Source: Henckelia pumila (taxonomy: Eukaryota; Streptophyta; Magnoliopsida; Lamiales; Gesneriaceae). Taken from it: a DNA stretch of 64,000 nucleotides. Positions 46,301 through 58,300 of the stretch are shown here, piece by piece. The translations under genes and the position numbers were made by a program. Where the stretch lies: positions 182,795,449 through 182,859,448 of the forward strand of contig NC_133122.1 in assembly GCF_033568475.1 (NCBI RefSeq). Direction: 5' to 3'. How positions within the stretch are numbered: position 1 is the first letter of the stretch; each line of letters begins with the position of its first letter. The notes below the pieces were generated by a model. It did no database searches. It was not told the origin of the DNA and saw only the letters and a program-made list of their open reading frames with translations.

Positions 46301-49300
46301 GTAACATTGTCTTTCCTAAATGCTAGTTGTCGTATTGGGTAGATGCGGCCATTTCATGTTAACAACACAACTCAACCATTAATGAGTAATTGGAGGCCAA
46401 GAATTGTATGATGCTGTACCGACATTCCTCCAAGAATGTTTAAAATGTAAAATTTCACTGTATAAGTAGAAATAGGATTAATCCTGAAAGAAGATAAAGA
46501 AAACTATAAATACAAACATGGAGTTCGACATTCGAAAAGGGAACACTACCTTTAAGGGGCATGTGGCGACAGGTTGCATAGATCTTATAAACAATATATT
46601 TATGGTTCGCTTTAGATTTACACAATTCGAGTAGGTTAAGACTTTGAATATGCAATCTTTTCAATTAATTATGAAAAGTGAAATAAAAACTGATCAGATG
46701 TTTTTGATATACACATTAGTTCAGAAGAATCTTAACTTAGACAATCCTTTTTAAAATGATTTATAAGATACACACACATCATCAGATGTCAAGATGTCTA
46801 GTCTTCGGAAATACCTGTTGTAGAAAGCTGGCAAATGGAAACTCCGCAAGTGATTCCTCACCATTTATTAATTTTGTTAAGAGCTCAGCATTTACTCCAC
46901 TATTTAGAAATCGATCTCTTTCATGAATACAATTTATTGAGGGTAATCCAGTCACACGATTCAGAGCCTGCCTTGCAGCATCATGTGCCCTAGTTCTTCT
47001 TCTTAGGCTTATCAAGAATCTGATGTAATCTAATATCAAGGCATCAAGGACAATTTCATTGCAACATAGTTTACAGATAATCCCGTCCAGCATTGTCAAC
47101 CGGTTGGAAGATGCATCAGCTGAATATCCATGGACTGATCCTCCCTGATTAGTAACCCCATTATTATTTGAAGTCTCCCTTGAGTTATATGTTGCAAGAA
47201 GAAGTGCCCCTTTTCCTGCAGAACAAATTTTACAGACCTTCCTTCCACATTCAGAACACACAAAAAGGGGTTCTGAAGCTGTGGAAGATGATGATTTTGT
47301 GGATGCACCAGCCACTAACCCAGACTCAGCATGAACCTGACAACCGCCGCCAGAACATTTATCCCCGATTGCAATAAAATTCCAGAAGTCAACAGTACCT
47401 TCATCAACTATCTCAAGCCCAATTGAAGCAGCAATTTTATCTTCAACAGAAGCCTCCCCAAGCAATGCAAGAGTTCTGGCCACCCTATATAATCTGCCCA
47501 TGTATGAATCCTCAAGCAACATGTTGGGATTTATACTAGCAGGAACAATGCCAATGGATAAGAGGGCCCTGTCCCTTTCAGCTGCAGAAAGATTCATCCG
47601 TAGGCGTTCCATTTCAAGTTTAATAGCTTCTGTGAAATCTAATCTTCTTTCCTGCTGATTTTATTGATGAGATAAAGTATGTTAAAAATACCGCATGTGC
47701 CAATCAGGTGGCTCTCATAGGAAAACAATTTGATAGTTCATTCATCAACATAATGTGCAAATGGATGTCCTTCAAAATTATTGGTAAGCTGAAATAAAAA
47801 GGGTGAAATAGATTTGATCAAAACTTTATACTTTGACATGCATAAAAATAAGAAAGATGTGAGCTGCTGTACTATACATGTCTTAAAGAAGTCAGCTGTT
47901 GAACATTCTCGTACCTTCAAGTTCTTGTTCTCAGAAACTCACACATTCAAACTGCTCAAGCACAATTCAAATTAGTCCCATCTCTCAACTACTTAGTTGG
48001 TTATGCTGTGATCTTGACTCCCATAACCACATCACGTATATCAATATGACTGGATCGAACATACATCTTATGTGGAAGTAACACAAGCTTCTAAATGTAT
48101 TGTTAAAGAAAAAATCACAACTTTCCTACTCCAAAAAAACACAACATAAAAGTTCTCTTTTAATTTTCTACTCTTGGAAAATCAAAATTATGACGACTAT
48201 AATACACAATCAGGTACTATCAAATCGACTGATTCATACAAATCATTTAATTTGGCAGCAATACAAAGTTCTAAAAGATTTTTTAAAGAAAACTAATACA
48301 ATTTCCAACTTCACAAAAACACAACGAAAGTTCCCTTTTAATCTTCCACTTTGGACAAAATCAAAATTATGATGACTATAACTGATGATTGCTTGTTATC
48401 AATTTGGCTGAATCATGCATCCACTTGTTATGGAAGCATTAGAAGCTTCCAAAGAATATGGTAAAGAAAATAACACAACTTTCCAATGCCATAAAAACAT
48501 AAGAGAAGTTCTCTTTTAAACTTCCACTCTGGAAAAAGCAAACTTACACGACTATAATGCGTGTCATGTATTATCAATCTGAATTGTATATCCATTTGAT
48601 GTAGCAATACAAGCTTCCAAATGATTTGTCAAAGAACAGTAACAGAACTTTCTAACCCAACAAAAACACAAGAAAAGTAGTCTTTTAACCTTCCACTATG
48701 GGAAAAAAATTAAAAGAAAAAACAAGGAGTTGGATGCATAGGGAAATGCATGATACATGCACCATCGGAAGGATGAATTGTTGTTGGACCACAAGATGTG
48801 GTATTTGAATCTTTATTTCTTCTATGAAACTCATTTTGAATCTTTATTTCCTCTATGAAACTCATTTTGTATGATATAGTCACATGATGCACAACCAAAA
48901 TAAGGCAATAAACTGCACATATTTGTCTTGATTATCTAACCATGCCAAATCATATGGAGAATTTACACAATACATATGGGCAATTAATTGGAAGGATTTA
49001 CACAAGCATGTTAAAGTGATCAATGATATCAAATAAATGGACCTGAATTCCCGACTACAACAAAAGGACTGTCTTCTAACTTATAGAATTGAGTATTAAT
49101 TTTATCCCTACAAATGCTTGACGGAAGAATAAAAGTATAAAAAAATCCCCAAAATCAGCACAATCACGGTTGAGCCACTTGAGATGAGTCTCATTGAATA
49201 CCTATGGTATTCAAAATTCAAAACTTTAACAAAGAAATCAGCAACTAAATTGAGCATAAGCATAAGACAGATAGATTTCAGTTCAGAATAAACCCATACC

Positions 49301-52300
49301 CAGTGAGGTCCTGCAAGAAGTTTGAAAGATCTAATGTATAGTTGAGAAGCATTATCAGAAGGTACATGAGATGAAATATAATTGGAGTCCTTATGTACAT
49401 CAGCAACCGACTCGGTCACCGGATCATCCAAAAAGCTGAGCCAGTCACTCCCTTGGTGATCAACATTTCCCATAAAAGGTTGAGGAATGGAGTCTGAAAC
49501 TTGGAGTTCTCCTGTCAAAAGGTCTACCAATGAATTGGCAGATGGTTCAGAATGAAATGATGGAAGCTCTTTATCATGTACTACAGTAGCCGCAAAAGGA
49601 TTGGTACTGGAAACAGAACTGTTAGATCCGATTTCCTGAGAATTTATACGTTGAAAAAATCTGGAGCTGCCATCTTCACAGGACAAAATAGATCTCCATG
49701 CAAGAGAAACTCCAAGGATCTCTACCTTCACATAATCCAGTACAGGGTCATATCTTTTTGATGAGAAATTATGACACAGCATAAAATTCTGATCAAATAA
49801 TTATAACAAAAATGGCCAAGTTAAACAATCATATCCTTCTATATTTCTTCAAAATCATTCTTATCCCTGGACGATTTTTCACTACGTTTAGCTTAAGTTT
49901 ATGGCAGATATCATGTTCAGTGAGCAATTTGTTATGCCCCATCTTAAACGAGTGTGAACAATGGAATGGCTTGGTTAAATTGCCTAAGCAGCAACTAATA
50001 AACAATATGAGACCAAACGTTTTGCAACTTTAACTAGTGTTTAATCATGTCCAGACATAGCGACTTGCTAGAATACTTACCTGCACTAAGTAATTTTTTT
50101 TTTTGATAAGAAACTGTAATATTATAGATAAAATGAGATTACTTAGAATACAAAAAGACAGCTAACTATTTTCCAATGCAAACAAAGGCAGCTATCAATC
50201 TAAATCAAAGCCAATTTCCAATCCCTATACAAGTCTAACATAGCCAAAGATTGAAAGTTTGAACCCTTGTGAGCCCAAATGGATACTCTCAATTTGATCT
50301 TGTCCCAAATTTCTTTCACCGCTTCTTCACTGCCTTCAAAAATTCTTCTATTCCTCTCCAGCCATAACGACCAACACACGCAATGAACCACTATTAACCA
50401 AAAGGCTCTCCCTCTCTCTCCAAGCCAACCTCTTAAATCAGTAGCATATAAGTCTTTTGTTGAGTTCGGAATTACCCAAGATAATCTCAATTCCTTGAGA
50501 ACTAGGTTCCACAAGGAGCCAGAAAACGGGCAGTGAATAACCATATGATCCTGAGTCTCTCCCCCCTGTTTGCATAGCACACACCAGTTCGCGCTAAGGG
50601 AGATATTCGGGAGCCTCTTTTGAATCAAATCGCAGGTAGGTAATCTTCCCAACGCATTTGTCCATGAGAAAACCTGAACCTTCGTCGGAATAGGAGCTTT
50701 CCAGATTGGGTAAAAAAGAGAGAATCTAGGGAATCGCTCCTCTGGAAAGAAAGACTCGCTGAAAGACTTTACCGAAAATAAGCCTGAGCTGTCCCACACC
50801 CATTTCCTCACATCCTCCGCGCTCTCTACTAAGTTTACCCCCCTCAAACTTCCAGCAAGTTACCTAGCTGGCCCAATTCATCATCCCTCAAATCGCGTCG
50901 AAAATGCAAGTTCCAAGATAGAGAGTTAGAGGAATAAGATGAATCTCGACAAAGGAAAAAAGAAATCTGTCTATTGTGCTCCCTAGAAATCTGAAAAAGG
51001 TTAGGAAAAAGATCCTTAAAACTAAAATTCCCCACCCACCAATCTTCCCAAAATCTAAATATATCCCCCCCTAAAACCACCGCCCTCACAGAGTGACTGA
51101 AAGCCAGATACGTCCTCGATATGAATTTCCATTAAGGGTTTCATTCTGGGAACCAGTGATCTTTAAGATGTCTAAAAGGTTAGCTAGCTGGAAGAAAGCA
51201 TTCCTATCGAGAGGTGGCAGACTTACGCTGATATCGGCGGTCATGAGTGTCCTTCCCTGGTATTATATGTCGTTGTTTAGGATCCCACGCGGTGTGGCAG
51301 AGGATATGGAGAAAATTATGAGGAACTTTTTGTGGGATGGATCGGATGGGGAGACCCATTGTTCATCTGGTAGGCTGGGATAAAGTTTGTAGACCAAATA
51401 TGTACCATAAATAGTAAAATTGATTTAAAAACTTAAGACTCATTAGTGAAGAATATATCATGCACTTCAATAACAAGTTACGCTTCCATGACAAAGAGAA
51501 TGACAGGGCAGGGGCTGATAAGATATGTTAATAGAGCTCAAGCTTGTTCAGGATCACTTAAAACATGATATATATGCCCATTGGAGGAGTTATCTCAAAA
51601 ATACGCATGAAGGATGCAAGATGAATTTGTGGGGAAACATAATCTCATTACATTTTCAGGAAACTAAGATTTGATTTACGCTATATACCCAAATCTCAAC
51701 CAATGAAGCACACCCATCCAGAGAAAAAAATTTTAACAGCTCAAACAAAATCTGAAGCCAAGAAGACAACTTTTACTTATTCTTTTATACCTCACCAAGT
51801 GTCATTGGACCTCTTCCAGCCACTGCAGGATAAAATGTAAGCGCAACAACACGAGTAAGAAAATCCAGTTCTCCTTCCAATTCTTCGAAGTCATACAACA
51901 TTGAAGGACTAGAAGTCTCTTTGTCATGCAAACGAGCACCTGCCCCAGTGACAGCCACATCCTCGGCATTAATAGATCCTGTTAGTGGTATCAGAATGTT
52001 TGTCCCACTAGCACATTGAGGTATAGAAGCTCCCTATGGACAGTCAATATGTTAACAGAGAACCATTAGGTCAACTGGACCATAAGGTCTGCATTAATAA
52101 CAATGTTAGTTTGAAACACCAATGTTAGTGATATACCAGACCTCAAGAACAAGTTTAAGTCCATCCAGAGAACACCCTGTTCTGACGTCAACTGTTGATG
52201 GAAAAGTAGTATCATCCACCCCATGTGAAACAGTGAGAAGAAGCTGACAGACATGGCAAGGCTCTCCAAGATAGATGAAGAGTTCAATCACATCTGCATC

Positions 52301-55300
52301 CTGTGAAGAAACCTATACACGCAAAAGCAGTATTCAAAGACTCGAATGCAATGATTTGAAACCTGAGGAAGATGGTTTGATCATAAATATTTTATACATG
52401 GGGTGTAGGGTTAGCGAGTTGGATGAAATTCACCCAAATTCTTAAGTGACACAAAAGGTCCTATAAAACAACAAACATAAGGATAGATACCCATATAAGG
52501 TCTTTTCTTTTGAAACTAAGAAGATCAGCTCCCCCATCAGAACTCGAAAGCATGCTTGGGACTGGTTTCAGAAAGCATCCAAATGGTCGAGACGGTACCT
52601 GTCAAAAATCAGCACAAACAATCAAATATTGCCAGTTTCATCATGAGACAGCTAACAAAGTGCAGAAATGCTGCGCCATGACTGAGATCAATTTAAAGTG
52701 AAAAGATGGTATGTCTGACTAAAGGAATATTTCACAAATGATAAGAATGGAAAAAAATTTAAGAGTTGCTACAACTGTTTTTTTTTTTTTATAAGTTCTT
52801 CCCTCCTACCACTTTTTTTTTTTTTATAAGAAACATATATAATATTAAAACTTAGTAATAGTTACATAGGAAGGTGGACCAGTGGTCCACTAAATTCACT
52901 ATACAAGATCTAGGAAAGTACTATATGAAAACCATACTCCAATCCCTATACAACTCTGAAACTGAAAGCTATTCGAAGAGAGGTGAATTATGTAACCAAG
53001 CTGCTACTCTCAACTTAATCTTATCCCAAATCTCTTCCCTCGAAGCCTCTTCTTCCTCAAAAATCCTCCTATTTCTTTCTAGCCAAACGAACCAGTAAAT
53101 GCAATGAGTTATGGCTGCCCAAAGAATTCTCCCCCTTTTGCCCAGATAGCTCCCCAAATCTGCTGCGAACAATTCCTTCGTAGTCTTCGGAGTCACCCAT
53201 GACAATCCCAAATCCTTCAACGCTAACCACCATAAGGATGATGCGAATGGACAATGTACCAACATATAATCCGGACACTCACCCTCTTGCTTGCAAAGCA
53301 CACACCAATTCGTATTAAGAAAACATTTTGGGAACCTCTTTTGGATCATATCACAAGTCGGTATCCTTCCCAGAATTGCGGCCCAAGAGAACACCTTAAC
53401 CTTTGAAGGAATCGGAGCTTTCCAAATCGATTGAAGAAGATCATATTTTGGGAACCGAGATTCCGGAAAAAAAGAATGAAAGAAAGATTTCACTGAAAAC
53501 TCACCTGAGACATCCCATATCCAACTCCTAATATCCTCACCCCCCTCCCTAAGACTAACCCTGCCCAAAACTTCCAACAAATTGATTAAATCACCCATCT
53601 CCTCATCTCTGAGATCGCGACGAAAATGCAAATTCCAAGAGGAAGAAGAAGATTCTCTAGAAATGAATTGTGAGATAGGCTTATTATGAGCTCTAGAAAT
53701 TCGGAAAAGCACCGGGAAAAGGGTTTTAAAAGAGCAGCTCCCCACCCAAGAATCCTCCCAAAATCTAACTCTATCTCCCCCTTGACCACAAACCTCACTG
53801 ATTGTAAAAAAGCCGGATAAATCCTAGAGATGGAACTTCCATGGGCTACGAAACGTGTTATTCCTTGCCAATCCCGCGTCCCAGCCATTCTCTTGCATGT
53901 CGTATTTGCTAATAACAATTCTCCTCCACATCGTGTTCCCCTCCTTAGAGAAACGTCACCACCATTTGCCCAACAAGGCCTTGTTCCACAGACCGATATT
54001 GCCAATCCCCAGTCCTCCCCTATTCTTTGGAATGATAACCTTGTCCCAAGCTACCCAATGACAGTGTTTATCCCCATCCGGCCCGTCCCACAAAAAATTC
54101 TTCATCAACTTCTCCATGGACGCCACCACCCCCCTAGGTATTCTGAAAAGCGACAAATAATACAACGATATGGCGTTCATAACTGCCGAAATCAGCGTAA
54201 GTCTTCCCCCTCTCGAAAGGAAAGATTTCTTCCAACTCGATAACTTTTTTGACATCCTAAATAACACCGGTTCCCAAAAAGATGCCTTGATTGGATTTCC
54301 TCCCAGAGGAACCCCCAAGTATTGGATTGGCCAGGACTCCAGCCCGCATCCAAACTCCCTGGCCATCTCCACCTCCACTTCTGCTTCGTAGTTAATGCTC
54401 AATAAAGCACTCTTTTCTAAATTGATCTTTAGCCCTGACATGTCACAAAAAGAATTCAGAACGTCCTTAAAAAATCTCAAGTGTTCCTCATCCTTCACAA
54501 AAAATATAGTGTCGTCCACAAATTGTAAGTGAGAAACCTCTACACTATCTTTTCCTATGACCCACCCTTGAATGAAGTTCATGGACTTAGCCTTATCCAC
54601 CAACCTAGCCAAAACATCCGCCACCAAATTAAAAAGGAAAGGAGATAAAGAGTCACCCTGCCTCAAGCCCTTTTCGCCTTTGATTTTTCCACACGGCCTG
54701 CCATTAATTATAATCGAGTAGCTAACATTGTCGAGACAGCCCCTGATCCATCTCCTCCACCTGTCTCCGAAGCCCTTCTTCATGAGAACAAAGTCCAAAA
54801 ATCGGAAATCCACGTTATCGTAAGCTTTCTCAAAATCTGCCTTGAAAACCCAACCTTTCTTCTTTTTCAATCTAAAATCTTCTACCATCTCATTGGCTAT
54901 GAGGCTACAATCGAGGATCTGTCGTTCTTCAATGAAAGCTCTTTGCGAATCCGCAATCGTAGTACCAATTACTTTCTTCAAACGCGAGGCCAATACTTTA
55001 GCCAAAATCTTGCATAAGCTGGTTACCAAACTTATAGGCCTAAAATCCTTAATGCGCAATGAATCTTTCTTTTTCGTAATCAAACAAATATATGTTTTGT
55101 TAGTCACTCCATTAATAATCCCTTTTTCATAAAATTCGACAAAAAACTTCACCAAATCCCCTTTAATGACGTGCCAACACTCCTGGTAAACTTGTAATGA
55201 AAACCCATCAGCTCCCGGAGATTTAGATCCGTCACACTCAAACAATGCGTTTTTTATTTCATTCTCCGAAAAAGGAAGCTCAAGCTGAACCATTTCGTCA

Positions 55301-58300
55301 CGGCCAATAGGACTCCATTCCACACCTTCTATGCCAAAGGCCCGACTGCCCGATTTGCTGAAAGCTTACGGTAAAATTCAATCAATTGCGCCTTTATATG
55401 CTCGTTGTCCGTGCAAAAACTCCCATCTTCCATTTCCAACTTCTCAATCCTCGATCTACTCCTTCTTTGGCTAAGTAACGAGTGGAAGAATTTCGTGTTA
55501 CAATCCCCCTCCTTCGACCATTTAACTTTTGCTTTCTGTTGCTCTTTTTGAGCGTTTCTGCGTACTATCTCTTCTAGCTCGCTTCTAATAGCCCTTCTCT
55601 CAAGCACCATGCTATCTACCCACCGACCCTCGCTCTCCTAAACGTCCAACTCAAGAATCATTTTCTCCCGCTCCTTTTTTCTCGCATCAAGGTTCCCGAA
55701 CTTCTCTGAATTCCACTTTCTAACGTCCGATTTTATGTCCTTCAGCTTTCTCATAAATTTGTATCCCTCCCAACCCCGCAAATGTGAACTCACCCACCAC
55801 TTAGAGAATTCGTCTCTGAAATTCTTATGTTTTAACCACATGTTTTCGAACCTGAAATGTGTTGGGCCCCACTCCCCCTGAGTTGTGTCCAGAATCAAAG
55901 GGTTATGATCTGAAGTTAATCTCGGCAAAATCGTCTGTCTACTAAACTTGAACATATCTCTCCGGCCTCCAGAGAAAAGAAATCTATCCAGCCTACAACA
56001 AATAGGGGATGCTCGCACTTGGACTAAGTGAATTTACCGTTCAAAAGCGGAGGATCACACAATTCTAGCTCTATGATTAAAGAGTCAAAACTTCTCATGC
56101 TTCTGGTCAAAGTACTGCTGTTCAATTTTTCACTCAAAGATCTCACCACATTAAAATCCCCTCCTACGCACCAATTAGGACCACATAAAACCTTCAAACC
56201 TGCTAACTCATCCCAGAAGTTTTGGCGATCCTTAGGAGAGCATGGACCGTACACCGCCGAGAACCACCACTCCAAACTACTGCCCTTATCTACCTTAATC
56301 GAAACTGAGAATTCTCCAATCAAATTATCTGTCACTGTCACCGACTTAGAATCCCAAGCCAATAAATTCCCCCTGATCTACCAATTGCAGGCAACTCCAA
56401 CCATTCTACGAATCTCGATTTCCACAAACTAGCTATGATGAATCTCCTGTTCACCCTGGCTTGCTTAGTTTCTTGAAAGATCACTAAATCAGGTTTCTCC
56501 CTACGAAGAAACGTTCGAATCAAACTCCTCCTGCTGCTGGACCCTCCTCCTCTAATGTTCCAAGAGAAAATCTTCATAAAACCACTCCGACACCCAAACT
56601 TATCTCATTCCCATCCGGAATTCTAGCTGCTGAATAGGCCCCTGAGGTATTGAATCTTACGTTATCCAAGTGCTCTGAACCATCCGAGTCTAAATACACT
56701 CTGCTGACCTCCAAACGAGTAAGGCAGTCGTTGATTACTCCTCTCCGTCCCGATAAACCGATTACCTCCTTTACCCCCTGCGGATGTAGACTGATCCCAT
56801 CTCCGATAACAAGATCCTCTAACTGATCATCCGGCTTAGAATTCACCAGTGAGGTTGGATCCTCCCCTACTCCCTCCCCGCCCGCCCCTTCCCTCCTACC
56901 ACTAAGACATTCTCTAACCTTGCATTAGATATTTAATAGTATTCCAACAATTGGAGGGCACCAGAGTGTGACAACATACAGTACATGAACAGGCCAAGCC
57001 ACTTGAGTCTCAAAAATCAGTAATTTTTAATTAAGATTAGATTTAAGTCATGACCAGTATGTGGCCATTTCATTTGTCAATATATCCATATGGATTATCC
57101 ATTAACATACATTTCATAATGAGAGCATTGCAAACATATTACTCAAATAGTTACAATGCATTTTAAATAATTCTATATAATCTCCTAATGAGCAGGTCTA
57201 ACCATCTTCATACTTCCAGTCACCACTTACGACCTCAACCTCGAAAATACATGTGTTTGCTTAATCAGAAATTGCAAATGAGATTTCTCTACATGAAATA
57301 TTTGGGTTGGTTGCTGCATTGCATTCATCAGATTCCAACAATGTCCATTCATGTCATAGAAGTTAAAAAGATAGTACATTAGTTTATAAATAATTCAATC
57401 CACCAGAAAGGAAGAAAAACTTTTAAAAAATAAGTAATTGACAGGCAAACTGAAAACCAATTTTATTTAGTTGTCAAGACTGGAGCAAAGAAAAAGAGTG
57501 GACGAATTTCAGTGGTTTACTGGTCTGACAACTAGCATAAGTTCCTAAACGGCCATCAATGGGTAAAATGATGGTAATGAACAGTAAACCATGTGAAAAG
57601 TAAGTAGAAGAAATTAGTTTACTAAACAAGACACTAAAATTGGGAGAGTCAGAAACAGCATACGCGATAAGACAGCTTAAAAGAAGACTTAAACTACAAG
57701 GACAAAATAATTTGTTGGGATCAAACATAGCATACATGTATGGGATGAATCATTGCTGAAGGGAAATGCTTGTAGAGCCTTAATCCCAGAAAAATCTGTA
57801 GTTGCTTCTGACGCGAGCTATCAACAACTGCATTCTTATACCTTCTCTGCAGGGTGATTTTCATATTCTGTGCAGCAGAAAACTGCTTGAACTTGCCGGA
57901 TTCCTCATTAAAAATGCTAAGAATTTGGCTGTGCATAGCTTTGGAACCTGTATATAGTGTTGCATGAATATCACCGGCAGCCAAAAAAAGGTCGGCTAGT
58001 TGAGATACAGGTGATAAGATTGCTGATCTCTTAAACTCGTCAAAGGTCATGTCGAACCTCTTCCAAGGTTTATCTGGACAAGGATGATTCCATGTTGTAG
58101 TCCTAGTGTTGTGATCAATGAAATATGTTTTCCCCGTCACAGAATCAGACCGTTTTTCCCAGCCAGGTGGCAATGGAGCAACATATCCAGAATAGTTACC
58201 GGATGATTGTGAACCGCATGCCAAATCACTATCAAGTGATATGCCTAACCGTCTACATTGTTCCATAAAAACCTGGAGAGCTCCAAAAAAACTAGCAGCA

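Larger units (their letters stand above)
47652..49299 (-). other. SAC9 intron 8
   Basis: 1.65 kb. It contains a four-copy degenerate tandem repeat (48039-48716) and a 32-bp doublet (about 48806-48869). The 60-90-codon ORFs inside it come from these repeats. Confidence 0.85.
52599..57735 (-). other. SAC9 intron 4, 5.1 kb
   Basis: It is mostly a LINE (52814-56887). The remaining pieces, 52599-52797 and 56904-57735, hold no recognisable gene. Without the LINE and one duplication copy it would be about 1.05 kb. Confidence 0.85.

Noticed and set aside
50075-50090. Zero-length exon-like site (GTGCAG followed by GTAAGT) in SAC9 intron 7
   Set aside because: The upstream bases are A-rich LINE tail rather than a pyrimidine tract, so it is unlikely to be a recursive splice site.
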